From positions 186,001 to 250,000 of the forward strand of contig NZ_VLKN01000001.1 in NCBI RefSeq assembly GCF_007830035.1: a stretch of DNA of 64,000 bases, given 5' to 3'. A program made the translations under genes and the position numbers. The notes under the pieces were generated by a model. That model ran no database searches. It saw nothing but the letters and a program-made list of their open reading frames with translations, and was not told where the DNA came from. This DNA is from Luteimonas cucumeris (GTDB lineage: Bacteria; Pseudomonadota; Gammaproteobacteria; Xanthomonadales; Xanthomonadaceae). Numbering within the stretch: the stretch's first letter is position 1; every line of letters begins with the position of its first letter. Positions 28,567 to 37,475 of this stretch are shown piece by piece.

Positions 28567-29262
28567 TCATTCGCCGCGTGCGGCCACGATCAGCCAGTGG
28601 TTGAACGGCGTCCTGCCGTACAGCGGTGCGAATTCGACCTGCAGTCCCGCACCCTGCAGCGTATCGCGCAGGGCGTTCGCACTGGGGTAGTGCACCGGCA
28701 ACGACTGCATCCAGCCGATCAGGTGTGCCATCCGGTCGGTGAGGCGGGTGGTGTTGTCGCGTCGGCTGCCGTCGTCCAGCGCCGCGCGTATCACCAGCCG
28801 CGCGCCGGGGTTGAGCATCGCGATCGCGGCTTCGAGCAGGCGCTGCTGCGCCAGCTGCGGCAGGTACTGCAGCACGTCCAGGATGGCGACGCTGCCCTGA
28901 TGGGAAGGCAATGCGTGGGCGAGGTCGACGACCTCGAAACGCGCATCGTGCAATCCGACCCGGGCGGCGGCCACGCGGCCGCGCGCGATCTTGTCCGAAT
29001 CGTTGTCGACGCCGTAATAGGCCAGGGCCTGGCCGTCGCGGCGCAGCGCATGCGCGAGCAGGCCCAGGCCGCAGCCGAGGTCGAGCACCGGCGCGCCGCT
29101 GCCGCGCAGCGCCTGCAGTACGCCCGGATACAGCGGATCGCTGGCCAGTTTTTCGCGCGTGTAGTAGTAATCGTAACGGTTGCCCCACCAGCGTGCCGGC
29201 AGGAACGCTCGCGCGATGTCGCTGGCGTGCTGGCGCGGAAACGGAAGCGTCGCGCTGTTCAT
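28567..29262 (-). CDS. Class I SAM-dependent methyltransferase
   Basis: A 231-residue protein with SAM-binding motif I, VLDLGCGLGLLAHAL, near residue 58, motif II YYGVDND near 82 and motif IV SVAILDVLQYLPQ near 124. The acceptor is unknown. ATG 29262 overlaps the TGA of the SGNH hydrolase gene in ATGA, which points to translational coupling of the two. An upstream in-frame ATG at 29307 is inside that gene. Confidence 0.88.
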   Translation of the reverse strand: MNSATLPFPRQHASDIARAFLPARWWGNRYDYYYTREKLASDPLYPGVLQALRGSGAPVLDLGCGLGLLAHALRRDGQALAYYGVDNDSDKIARGRVAAARVGLHDARFEVVDLAHALPSHQGSVAILDVLQYLPQLAQQRLLEAAIAMLNPGARLVIRAALDDGSRRDNTTRLTDRMAHLIGWMQSLPVHYPSANALRDTLQGAGLQVEFAPLYGRTPFNHWLIVAARGE

Positions 29263-29885
29263 GCCGCCAGCAGCCTGCGGGCGGTTGGCAGCGCCAGTCG
29301 CGTCCATTCGGCGTACATCGCCTCCGATGGATGCAGGCCGTCGTCGGCCAGCATCGCGCCGTCGCCGTCGTGCTCGCGACTGGCCGTGGTGATGTCGACG
29401 AAAGCGACGCCGTGCTGCGCGCAGATGTCCCGCGCCGCGGCGTTGTAGGCATCCAGTTCGCGCGCAACCTGGCGCAGGTCGCGCGCCGAATCGCGGCCAT
29501 AGCGCGTCGCGCCCCAGTCCGGAATCGACATCACCAGCACGCGATCTGCGCGGCCGCCAGCGAACCCGATAGCGCGCCGCAGCAAGGCGGCGAACCGTTC
29601 GCGGTATTGCCCGAGTTCACGTCCCCGGTACTGGTCGTTGACGCCGATCAGCAGGCTGACGAGGTCGTAATCGCAGGGCGGCTGTGCGGCATCGATCGCG
29701 GCATCGAGTTCGTCGGTGGTCCAGCCGGTGGTGGCGACGATGTGCGGCTCGGCGAGTGCGATGCCCTCACTGCCTAGGGCGCGTGCCAGTTGCAGTGGCC
29801 AACGGCCATCCTCCGCCACGCCCTCGCCGATGGTGTAGCTGTCGCCGAGGGCCAGGTAAGTGCTTGTTCGCGCGTGATCGGTCAT
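29259..29885 (-). CDS. SGNH/GDSL hydrolase
   Basis: A 208-residue esterase/lipase-fold protein. The four SGNH blocks are visible: YLALGDSYTIGEG near residue 12 (nucleophile Ser), the Gly of block II in ATTGW, LLIGVNDQYRG near 80 (Asn), and DGLHPSEAMY near 188 (catalytic Asp-His). No signal peptide, so it is cytosolic. The substrate may be an ester or acyl-thioester. It is coupled through ATGA to the methyltransferase and starts 18 bases after the aminotransferase stop. Confidence 0.9.
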   Translation of the reverse strand: MTDHARTSTYLALGDSYTIGEGVAEDGRWPLQLARALGSEGIALAEPHIVATTGWTTDELDAAIDAAQPPCDYDLVSLLIGVNDQYRGRELGQYRERFAALLRRAIGFAGGRADRVLVMSIPDWGATRYGRDSARDLRQVARELDAYNAAARDICAQHGVAFVDITTASREHDGDGAMLADDGLHPSEAMYAEWTRLALPTARRLLAA

Positions 29886-29903
29886 GCGTGCCTTGGGTGG
29901 CTT

Positions 29904-31148
29904 TCAGGCGACTGCCGCATGCGTGGTGTCCATCGCGCGCCGCGACAGCACGCGGTCGATGCGTGCGAACACTTCGCGCATCTGCTCCGGTTCCGGCAGC
30001 AGTGTCACCCGGAAATGGTTGCGATAGGGCACGTTGAAACTGGAACCGGGCACGATCAGCACGTCCTCGCTTTCCAGCATCTCCAGCGCGAAGGCGTGAT
30101 CGTCGAAGCCGACGCCGGCCGTGCCGACCACGGCCGGGAAACCATACAGCGCGCCCTGTGGCGCGACCAGCTGCAGGTGTTCGCTGGCCGTGCAGCATTC
30201 GATCAACGCGCGGCGCGCTTCGTACAGGCGGCCACCGGGTTCGCACAGCGCGGTGATGGTGTCGTGGCCGTGCAACGCCGCTTCGATCGCGAACTGGCCC
30301 GGCACGTTGGCGCACAGGCGCAGCGCGCCGAGCAGGTCCATCGCATGGTGATAGTCGCCGCAGGCCAGCGGATCGCCGGATAGCACGGCCCAGCCGACGC
30401 GCCAGCCGCAGGCGCGATGCACTTTCGACAGGCCGCCGAACGACAGGCACGGCAGGTCGCCGGCCAGCGGTGCGATCGGTTCGAAGGCATGGCCGTCGTA
30501 GAGGATGCCGTCGTAGATCTCGTCGGCCATCAACAGCAGGCCGTGCTTCTGCGCGATCGCGACGATGCGCTCCAGCAGCGCGCGCGGATAGGCGGCGCCA
30601 GTGGGATTGTTCGGATTGATCAGCACGATCGCGCGGGTGCGCGAGGACACCAGCGATTCCATCTGCTCGGGATCGGGCAGGAAGCCGTTGTCCGGATCGC
30701 AGCGGTAATAGACCGGACGGCCATCGTTGAGGATGGTCGCGGCGGACCACAACGGATAGTCGGGCGAGGGCAGCAGCACTTCGTCGCCGGGATTGAGCAA
30801 GGCGCGCAGCGAGATGTCGATCAGCTCGCTGACGCCGTTACCGATGAACACGCGCTCCGGCGCCGCGTTCGGCGTGCCGCGGGCCTTGTGGAAGGCGGCG
30901 ATCGCCTCGCGCGCCTGCGGCAGGCCCTGCTGGTGGGTGTAGGGATCGGTGCCGGCGATGTGGTCGGCGATGGCGCGCTGCAGGTGCTCGGGCGCGCGGA
31001 AGCCGAACGCACCCGGATTGCCGATGTTGAGCTTGATCAGGGTGCGGCCCTGGCCTTCGAGCTCGCGGGCCCGCCGGGCCAGTTCGCCGCGGATTTCGTA
31101 GCGGACTTCGGACAGGCGTTGGCGCGTGGGCAGCGTGGGCGGGGACAT
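29904..31148 (-). CDS. PLP-dependent aminotransferase, AlaA/AspC-like class I
   Basis: A 414-residue fold-type I aminotransferase. NIGNPGAFGF near residue 40 is the substrate loop of the alanine transaminase (AlaA) group, NPNNPTGAAYP near 180 binds PLP phosphate, DEIYDGILYDG near 213 has the PLP-stacking Asp and Tyr, and SKVHRACGWRVGW near 249 has the Schiff-base Lys. Most likely it moves amino groups between glutamate and pyruvate or a similar keto acid. ATG 31148 begins at the family start. It heads the minus-strand cluster with the SGNH and methyltransferase genes and is divergent from rsgA. Confidence 0.88.
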   Translation of the reverse strand: MSPPTLPTRQRLSEVRYEIRGELARRARELEGQGRTLIKLNIGNPGAFGFRAPEHLQRAIADHIAGTDPYTHQQGLPQAREAIAAFHKARGTPNAAPERVFIGNGVSELIDISLRALLNPGDEVLLPSPDYPLWSAATILNDGRPVYYRCDPDNGFLPDPEQMESLVSSRTRAIVLINPNNPTGAAYPRALLERIVAIAQKHGLLLMADEIYDGILYDGHAFEPIAPLAGDLPCLSFGGLSKVHRACGWRVGWAVLSGDPLACGDYHHAMDLLGALRLCANVPGQFAIEAALHGHDTITALCEPGGRLYEARRALIECCTASEHLQLVAPQGALYGFPAVVGTAGVGFDDHAFALEMLESEDVLIVPGSSFNVPYRNHFRVTLLPEPEQMREVFARIDRVLSRRAMDTTHAAVA

Positions 31149-31243
31149 CGGACGGGAGGCGGCAGAAGGGCTGGTCAGACTAGCCGAAACCGCAGCGGCG
31201 TTCGACTCGCATAGAATCCGGGCATGCAGATGCTTCCGCGAAC

Positions 31244-31360
31244 ATGACTCCGCTGCGTGCGATCGGCTGGCCGCGCAGCGGCAATGCTCCGTCCGACGGA
31301 ATGCCGCCGCGCGCCGCCGCGCGCCGCGCGTCCTGCCGGGCAATGGGGGCAGGATCATGA
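31244..31360 (+). CDS. Possible 38-codon leader ORF duplicating the rsgA N-terminus
   Basis: An ATG at 31244 opens a 38-codon frame beginning MTPLRAIGWP, exactly the first ten residues of RsgA 113 bases downstream. The three base differences in those 30 bases all fall at third codon positions. The frame then diverges and ends at TGA 31358-31360, overlapping the rsgA start in ATGA, so its translation would deliver ribosomes to rsgA. The rest of the peptide is Arg/Ala-rich and looks like no known domain. It could be a leader peptide or the remains of a local duplication. Confidence 0.4.
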   Translation: MTPLRAIGWPRSGNAPSDGMPPRAAARRASCRAMGAGS

Positions 31361-32448
31361 CGCCGCTGCGTGCAATCGGCTGGCCATTCGATGGTCCCGT
31401 CACCGACCCGGACTGGCTGTCGCCGATCGCGGCGCATCCGCAGGCGCGGCCGGCGCGGGTGATCGAGCAGCATCGTTCCGGCTATGTGGTCGCCGAGGGG
31501 CCGGACGACGGCGCGCGAGTCGAATCGCCGCCGGACTGGCAGCGTCCGCGTTTTCCGGCACAGGATCGCGCCGCAGTCGGCGACTGGGTGCTGGTCGCCG
31601 GTGGGGCCATCGTCGCGCTGCTGCCGCGCCGCAGCGGGATCAAGCGCGGCGCCGCCGGCGAGCACTACAAGCAGCAGGTGATCGCGGCCAACATCGACAC
31701 CGTGTTCGTGGTCTGCGGCCTGGATGCCGACTTCAACCCGCGCCGCATCGAACGCTACCTGCTGCTGGTGCGCAGCGGCGGCAGCGAACCGGTGGTGGTG
31801 CTGACCAAGGCCGACAAGGCGATCGAAGCCGAGGCCTCGTCCGTCGACTCGGCGATGGCCGCGCTGGTCGACCTGGCCGCGCAGGACGTCGCGGTGCGCG
31901 CGGTCAACGCCAAGGACCGCGACAGCGTCGCCGCACTGGAGCCGTGGCTGCAGCCCGGGCGGACCGTGGTGCTGGTCGGTTCCTCCGGTGCCGGCAAGTC
32001 GACGCTGACCAACACGCTGCTGGGCAGCGAGCGGATGAAGACCAGCGACGTGCGCGTGTCAGATTCGCGCGGCCGCCACACGACCACACATCGCACTCTG
32101 ATCGCGCTGCCGTCCGGTGCCTGCCTGATCGACACGCCCGGCATGCGCGAACTCAAGCCCACTGGCGAAGAGGACCTCGCCGACGGCGGCTTCGCCGACA
32201 TCGAGGCCTTGGGCGAACAGTGCAAGTTCCGCGACTGCCAGCACGGACGCGAACCCGGCTGCGCGGTGCGCGCGGCGCTGGAAGCGGGCAGGCTGGATCC
32301 GGATCGCTACGCGCATTATCTGAAGCTGCGCGACGAGGTCGCCGACGCCGCCGACAAGCTGGCCACGCGGCTGGCGCAGAAGGCCGATAAGCGCGTGCTC
32401 AGCAAGGCCCTGAACAAGCGCCTGGACGACAAATATGGCAAGCATTGA
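31357..32448 (+). CDS. rsgA: Small ribosomal subunit biogenesis GTPase RsgA
   Basis: A 363-residue circularly permuted GTPase that matures the 30S subunit. An OB-fold (residues about 30-105) precedes the GTPase domain with permuted order: LTKADKA near residue 155 (G4), VGSSGAGKSTLTN near 208 (G1), SDSRGRHTTTH near 235 (G2) and IDTPGMREL near 257 (G3). The zinc site follows as CKFRDCQHGREPGC near 289 (C-x5-H-x-C type). ATG 31357 has a GGGGCAGGA stretch just upstream and overlaps the stop of a possible leader ORF. Confidence 0.94.
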   Translation: MTPLRAIGWPFDGPVTDPDWLSPIAAHPQARPARVIEQHRSGYVVAEGPDDGARVESPPDWQRPRFPAQDRAAVGDWVLVAGGAIVALLPRRSGIKRGAAGEHYKQQVIAANIDTVFVVCGLDADFNPRRIERYLLLVRSGGSEPVVVLTKADKAIEAEASSVDSAMAALVDLAAQDVAVRAVNAKDRDSVAALEPWLQPGRTVVLVGSSGAGKSTLTNTLLGSERMKTSDVRVSDSRGRHTTTHRTLIALPSGACLIDTPGMRELKPTGEEDLADGGFADIEALGEQCKFRDCQHGREPGCAVRAALEAGRLDPDRYAHYLKLRDEVADAADKLATRLAQKADKRVLSKALNKRLDDKYGKH

Positions 32449-32523
32449 AGGCGCACTACTTCGCTTTCAGCCCTTGTTCCTGGCGCTCATCGCGGCGTTC
32501 GCCGCAATGACCGCACGCGCGCC

Positions 32524-33786
32524 ATGAGTGCCATCACGCACGACATCGCCCACCACGCCGCGCTCGACGCGCGCATGGTCGTCGCGGTGCGCGAGCTGAA
32601 ACTGCTGGGCCTGGTCAGCTGGCCGGCGCACCTGCAACCGCCATTCCTCGAAGCATTCGCGCGTGGCCAGCCGGTGTTGCCACGGGTGGAATACCCGAAG
32701 CTGGATTTTTCCGAGGCGCGGCGCGAACTGGCGGCGATCATCGCGGCCGCCGATCCCGCGCATCCGCTCGGGCGTTACCTGGTCGAGTCGGCGCAGAGCT
32801 GGTCGATCGCCGCGCAATTGCTCGAAGCGCTTGGCACCCACGCGGTCACCACGCACTCGCTGAGCCTGTTCGGTGGTCCGGAAGAGCACCTGCCCGGCAA
32901 CGGTCCGACCACGCGCGAGGCGGCGCGGCATTTCATCGACATCGCCAGCGAACTGGATCGAGAGCTGCTGGCGCCGTCGGAACAGGTCGCGATCTCGGCC
33001 ACGGCGCTGTCCCTGCAGCTGCAGTCCGACCTCGACGACTTCTTCGACCAGCGCATGATCGAAGTGGTGATGGACCCGGAACTGATCGCCAAGGCCGCCG
33101 CCGGGGCGACCCGCATCCGCCTGCGCGCCGGCGCCTCGTTCAGCGATTACGACCGCCACCAGCTGTTGCAGCACGAAGCATTCGTGCACTCGCTGACCGC
33201 GCTCAACGGTCGTGAACAACCGCATCTGGCGAGCCTGGCGCTGTCGTCCCCGCGCACCACGGCGACCCAGGAAGGGCTGGCGACGTTCGCCGAGCAGATC
33301 ACCGGCAGCATCGACATCGAGCGCATGAAGCGGATGAGCCTGCGCATCGAGGCGGTGGCGATGGCGATGGATGGCGCCGATTTCATCGAGGTGTTCCGCT
33401 ATTTCCTCGATGCCGGGCAGAACGAGGTCGAAAGCTTCGCCTCCGCGCAGCGCGTGTACCGCGGTGTGCCGGTGACCGGCGGTGCCGCGTTCACCAAGGA
33501 CGCGGTGTACCTGCGTGGTTTGATCGGCGTGCACACTTTTTTCCGCTGGGCGCTGCGCCAGCGCAAGCTGCGCCTGTGCCGGCTGCTGTTCGCCGGCAAG
33601 ATGACCCTGGCCGACGTGCAGCGCTTCGAGCCGCTGTTCGATGCCGGCGTGATCCATCCGCCGCGCTGGCTGCCGCAATGGGTATCGCGCGCCAACGGTC
33701 TGGCCGGGATGCTGGCGTTCTCGCTGTTCGCCAACCGCATACGCCTGGACCAGGTCGAGACCGAATCGCCGCTGCTGGAGCTCTAG
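32524..33786 (+). CDS. QEGLA-motif (DUF1704) protein, MATCAP-like putative metallopeptidase
   Basis: A 420-residue protein of the family labelled flavohemoglobin expression-modulating QEGLA motif protein. HEAFVH at 217-222 is an HExxxH zinc site and TATQEGLATFAE near residue 250 supplies the naming QEGLA motif with the likely third ligand. The same motifs define the human tyrosine carboxypeptidase MATCAP, so a metallopeptidase activity is plausible. The bacterial substrate is unknown. The stop TAG shares a CTAG tetranucleotide with the stop of the convergent membrane gene. Confidence 0.88.
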   Translation: MSAITHDIAHHAALDARMVVAVRELKLLGLVSWPAHLQPPFLEAFARGQPVLPRVEYPKLDFSEARRELAAIIAAADPAHPLGRYLVESAQSWSIAAQLLEALGTHAVTTHSLSLFGGPEEHLPGNGPTTREAARHFIDIASELDRELLAPSEQVAISATALSLQLQSDLDDFFDQRMIEVVMDPELIAKAAAGATRIRLRAGASFSDYDRHQLLQHEAFVHSLTALNGREQPHLASLALSSPRTTATQEGLATFAEQITGSIDIERMKRMSLRIEAVAMAMDGADFIEVFRYFLDAGQNEVESFASAQRVYRGVPVTGGAAFTKDAVYLRGLIGVHTFFRWALRQRKLRLCRLLFAGKMTLADVQRFEPLFDAGVIHPPRWLPQWVSRANGLAGMLAFSLFANRIRLDQVETESPLLEL

Positions 33787-35135
33787 CGGAGTGGGATGAG
33801 ATGGCCATCGGCTTCGATCACGTATTCGGCTGTCTCGCCATCGCCCACCAGCCGCACGCGTTCGCCGATAGCGACACCTTGATACTCGGGAATGTCATGT
33901 GTCAGCCGCCGGAATATCCAGTCCTTGGCGCCGTCGCCGATCCGCAGGCGCAGCGGTGTGGCGGCACGGTGATGCTCCACCGCATCTGCCAGTGCAGGCG
34001 AGAATACGGACTGAACCCGTCCGACCTGGTACATACGCAACATGACCACGGCCCCGTGCAGGACCACTAGCGTCGCGAACACGGTGATGGCGAAGCGGCC
34101 GACGCGGGTAGTGTGTGGCCATGCCGCCGCGATGCACATCGCGGTCACCGCGGCGAATCCATAGGCGTACTGGTTCCAACTGCTGGCCATCGGAAGTACC
34201 GGTGCCAGCGCAGCGATTCCGCCGAACAGGAACAACGCCAGCAGGCGGTTGCCTGCCTGCCACAATGCAAAGCACATTCCCAACCATAACAACGTGGCGA
34301 TCACGAGCGGCCAGCCAAAGCCACGACGGAAGGTGGTGAAAACCTCCAGCAACGGAAAGATCGGTGGGAACAACTGATATTCGAGCCAACGCAGCGGCAC
34401 GTTCGCGAGGCCGATCGTGTACTGCGCGCCTTCGCGCGGCATGTACAACAGCACTTCCAGGCGCAGGGCCAGATAAAATGCCGCTATCGTGCCAGAGGCG
34501 ATCGCCACGACCAACCAGCGCGGCTTGCGCTCATCGAACCACCAAGCCACTGCCAGCAAAGCGGGGATCGCTAAAGCCGCTTCTTTGCTGAGCAGGCCGC
34601 ATGCGGTCCATAACGCTACCCAGACAGCAGCGGCGATGTGGCTGCGCGCCAGTTGCGTGCCCAATACCGCGAGCAGGGCGCAACTCAGCCAGAGCAGGTC
34701 GCCCAACGTGCCGATCCAGCCATGGGTGTAGGCCGCATACGGCCCAAGCGCGAACGCGGCCGCACCGAACGCGGCGGGCCACGCCTGCATGCCGAAACGG
34801 CGGCCAGCGGTGTACAGCAGCACCGCGTTGACTGACCCCCAGGCCACCAGCAGTGCATGAAACAACTGCGGCGTGTCGAACAGGCCATGTGAAAGCCACA
34901 GCCACAGATTGAAGGTCAGCGGCCGGTATTGGAATACGTCCAGATCGAACCAGCCCACGGTGGTGCCGCGTTGGGCAAAGGCAGCCCACTGCAGTTCGTC
35001 GTGGCTGAAGTAGCCCGGATTGAACAGCAGCGGCCACTGCGCCAGCAGCACGACGGCAAAGACGCCGGCCGGCAGCCACCAACCGCGGGAAGAGCGTCGT
35101 GCGGCCGCCGCCATCGTGTCCGTATTCATCGCCAT
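33783..35135 (-). CDS. Polytopic membrane protein, GT-C glycosyltransferase-like
   Basis: A 450-residue protein with about ten hydrophobic helices. The first periplasmic loop has NPGYFSHDELQW near residue 40, an acidic HDE motif in the place where GT-C transferases (PMT/ArnT-like) bind metal or lipid-linked sugar. FQYRPLTFNLWLW and HGWIGTLGDLLWL are also typical of that group. It may transfer a sugar from a polyprenyl carrier on the outer face of the membrane. ATG 35135 and 35129 are both possible starts. It follows the lysR-type gene by 46 bases on the same strand. Confidence 0.7.
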   Translation of the reverse strand: MAMNTDTMAAAARRSSRGWWLPAGVFAVVLLAQWPLLFNPGYFSHDELQWAAFAQRGTTVGWFDLDVFQYRPLTFNLWLWLSHGLFDTPQLFHALLVAWGSVNAVLLYTAGRRFGMQAWPAAFGAAAFALGPYAAYTHGWIGTLGDLLWLSCALLAVLGTQLARSHIAAAVWVALWTACGLLSKEAALAIPALLAVAWWFDERKPRWLVVAIASGTIAAFYLALRLEVLLYMPREGAQYTIGLANVPLRWLEYQLFPPIFPLLEVFTTFRRGFGWPLVIATLLWLGMCFALWQAGNRLLALFLFGGIAALAPVLPMASSWNQYAYGFAAVTAMCIAAAWPHTTRVGRFAITVFATLVVLHGAVVMLRMYQVGRVQSVFSPALADAVEHHRAATPLRLRIGDGAKDWIFRRLTHDIPEYQGVAIGERVRLVGDGETAEYVIEADGHLIPLR

Positions 35136-35181
35136 ATTGTCGGGCACGGTCGGATCGGCGCCAATGCCCGGTGGATGCCAG

Positions 35182-36081
35182 CTACACCTGCGGTTCGCGC
35201 ACTTGGCGCAGCGTCGACGCCAGCATCGCGATGAACTGTGCGGCGGCCTTCGAAGGCGGGCGGTCCTCGAGGTGGACGCACTCGACCTTGAAGCGGATCG
35301 GTGTCTCGAAGGGGCGGAAAGCGGTGGTTGCATCGACGCTGGCGCGCGCCGTGAATTCGTCGACCACCGCCATGCCGGCACCGCAACGGGTCAGGGCGGC
35401 GGCGATGTAGAAAGTCTGGTTCGAAACGACCTCGCGGATGGCGATGTCCTGGCGCTGGACCTCGCGGGCGAACAGGTCGCCGACCGGCCCGCCCGTGGTC
35501 AGGCCGACCACGTCCTGGCCGTCGAGCAGGCGCAGCGGCACCGTCGCGTCCGCATCCGGCAGGCGGGCCTTCTGGAACAGCAGCATCAACTCGCCACTGC
35601 CCAACTCGCGCCGCTGCATGCGCGGATGCAGCAGCGGATCGTAGGCCACCGCGATGTCGCAGGAACGTTCGTACAGCGCCTCGAACAGGTTGTCGTGGTG
35701 CAAGGTCTGCACGTCGAAAGTGACTTCGGGGTGGCGCTCGCGGAAACGCGCGATTGCCAGCGGCGCCACCTGCAGGCCCAGTGAGGGCACCACGGCCAGC
35801 CGGATGTGGCTGCCGCCGAGGTTTCTGAGGTTGCCGACCGTCTTCTGCAGCGAGGTCAGCCGCTTGAAGATCTCGGCGACCTCGATGAACAGTGCGTGGG
35901 CCTCGTCGGTGGCCACCAGGCGGCCACGCACGAGGGTGAACAGCTGCAGTCCCAACTGGTCCTGCGTGTGGTGCAGGACCTTGCTGACCGAGGGCTGCGA
36001 CACGTGCAGCGCGCGCGCGGCGGCGCTGATCGATCCCGTCGTGTAGACGGCATGGAACACTTCGATCTGTCGGAAACGCAT
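35182..36081 (-). CDS. LysR-type transcriptional regulator
   Basis: A 299-residue regulator. Residues 1-60 are the winged helix-turn-helix (FHAVYTTGSISAAARALHVSQPSVSKVLHHTQDQLG), and the effector domain follows from about residue 90. It stands directly downstream of gltS and dgcN on the same strand, so it is likely to control them. D-glutamate catabolic dgc clusters elsewhere carry a LysR regulator, as I recall. A palindrome of LysR type lies upstream of dgcN at 38646-38670. Ligand and sign of control are not known. Confidence 0.92.
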   Translation of the reverse strand: MRFRQIEVFHAVYTTGSISAAARALHVSQPSVSKVLHHTQDQLGLQLFTLVRGRLVATDEAHALFIEVAEIFKRLTSLQKTVGNLRNLGGSHIRLAVVPSLGLQVAPLAIARFRERHPEVTFDVQTLHHDNLFEALYERSCDIAVAYDPLLHPRMQRRELGSGELMLLFQKARLPDADATVPLRLLDGQDVVGLTTGGPVGDLFAREVQRQDIAIREVVSNQTFYIAAALTRCGAGMAVVDEFTARASVDATTAFRPFETPIRFKVECVHLEDRPPSKAAAQFIAMLASTLRQVREPQV

Positions 36082-36140
36082 GCGTCGATCCTAGGCGCAG
36101 CCGGTGCGCATGGCCAGCGGCGTGGACGCGGAAAAGCGGC

Positions 36141-37334
36141 TCAATGCCAGAAGTTGATGAAGCCGGTGATGATCAGCGCATTGGTGAAGTCGATGAAGAA
36201 CGCGCCCACCAGCGGCGCCACCAGGAATGCGCGCGGCGCCATGCCGTAACGTTCGACGAGGGTGCGCATCACCGCCATCGCATTGGCGGTGGTGCCGAGC
36301 ATGAAGCCGATGAAGCCGCCGCCCATCACCGCCGCGTCGTAGTCGCGGCCCATCACCCGGAACACCACGCCACAGAACAGCGCCACCAGCACCACCTGCA
36401 GTCCCAGATTGACCAGCAGCGGCAAGGCCAGGCCGGCCAGTTCCCACAGTTTCAGGTTCATCAGCGCCACCGACAGGAACAGCGCCAGGCAGACGTTGCC
36501 GATCAGGTCGGTGGTCGGCACCGACAGGCCGATCCAGCCGCTGCGGTCGTCGATGTTGCGGATGAGTGCACCGACCAGCATCGCGCCGACGTAGGCCGGC
36601 AGGGTGAGGCCAGCCGCGGCGAGGCCGGCGCTGACCCAGGAGCCCAGCCACATCGCCACCAGGATCACGACGATGCTTTTCAACGCGCCGAACTCGCGCG
36701 CAGCCTCGTCCGGCATCGCCGCCACGACGGCATCCGGCGCCGGCTCGGGCAGGTTCGCGGCCTGCGACCTGAGTCCGAAACGGCGGATCAGCAGCGTGAC
36801 CACCGGGCCGCCGATCAGGCCGCCGCAGACGATGCCGGCCATCGCCGAGGCCACCGCGACCGATTCGGCACCGGCCACACCGGCCTCCTCGAACAGCGGC
36901 GCGAACGCCAGCCCGGTTGCCGGACCGCCGGTCAGCGTGGTCGATCCGGCCAGCACCCCGAACAGCGGATGCAGGCCGAATGCCGTCGCCACCGCGATGC
37001 CGAGCAGGTTCTGCACCACCGCAAAGCCGGTGGCCAGGGCGAGGAATATCAGCACCTGGCGGCCGCTGATCCGCAGCAGCGCGACGCTGGCGTTGACGCC
37101 GATGGTGGTGAAGAACGCGATCATCAGCGGGTTCTGCAGGCCGGTGTCCAGCTTGAAGAGCACCGTGCCCTGCGCATGCGCGAACAGCACGAGCAGGGCC
37201 ACCAGCAGGCCGCCGACCACCGGCGCCGGCAGGTTGTAGCGGGAAAACACCGGGATCGCGCGACACAGCGCATAGCCGGCGAAAAGCGTGAGGCCGCCCA
37301 GGGCCAGCGTCTGTACCGCGTCGAGTTCGAGCAT
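36141..37334 (-). CDS. gltS: Sodium:glutamate symporter GltS
   Basis: A 397-residue inner-membrane symporter of the ESS family with about eleven helices. Repeated halves carry GSTTLTGGPATGLAFAP near residue 130 and GGGFIGFMLGTTANAMAVM near 338, the two re-entrant-loop motifs of GltS. It takes up glutamate with sodium and often accepts D-glutamate as well. It follows dgcN by 141 bases and precedes the lysR-type gene by 59, forming a likely glutamate-use cluster. Confidence 0.92.
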   Translation of the reverse strand: MLELDAVQTLALGGLTLFAGYALCRAIPVFSRYNLPAPVVGGLLVALLVLFAHAQGTVLFKLDTGLQNPLMIAFFTTIGVNASVALLRISGRQVLIFLALATGFAVVQNLLGIAVATAFGLHPLFGVLAGSTTLTGGPATGLAFAPLFEEAGVAGAESVAVASAMAGIVCGGLIGGPVVTLLIRRFGLRSQAANLPEPAPDAVVAAMPDEAAREFGALKSIVVILVAMWLGSWVSAGLAAAGLTLPAYVGAMLVGALIRNIDDRSGWIGLSVPTTDLIGNVCLALFLSVALMNLKLWELAGLALPLLVNLGLQVVLVALFCGVVFRVMGRDYDAAVMGGGFIGFMLGTTANAMAVMRTLVERYGMAPRAFLVAPLVGAFFIDFTNALIITGFINFWH

Positions 37335-37475
37335 GCGTCATGATCCCCGATTCGTGGCGGCGCGTGCAGTGGCCGATGACCGTTGCGTGCCGCGGGTCAG
37401 CCGTGGCAATGCACGGCTGGCCGGCTTCTGGACCAAGAACGCCTTGGCCGCTCGTTCGAAACCTGGCAAACCCGC

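Noticed and set aside
36144-37343. Open frame of 399 codons opposite gltS
   Set aside because: Its translation is a His/Gln/Arg-rich string without hydrophobic core. The gltS reading is clearly the true one.
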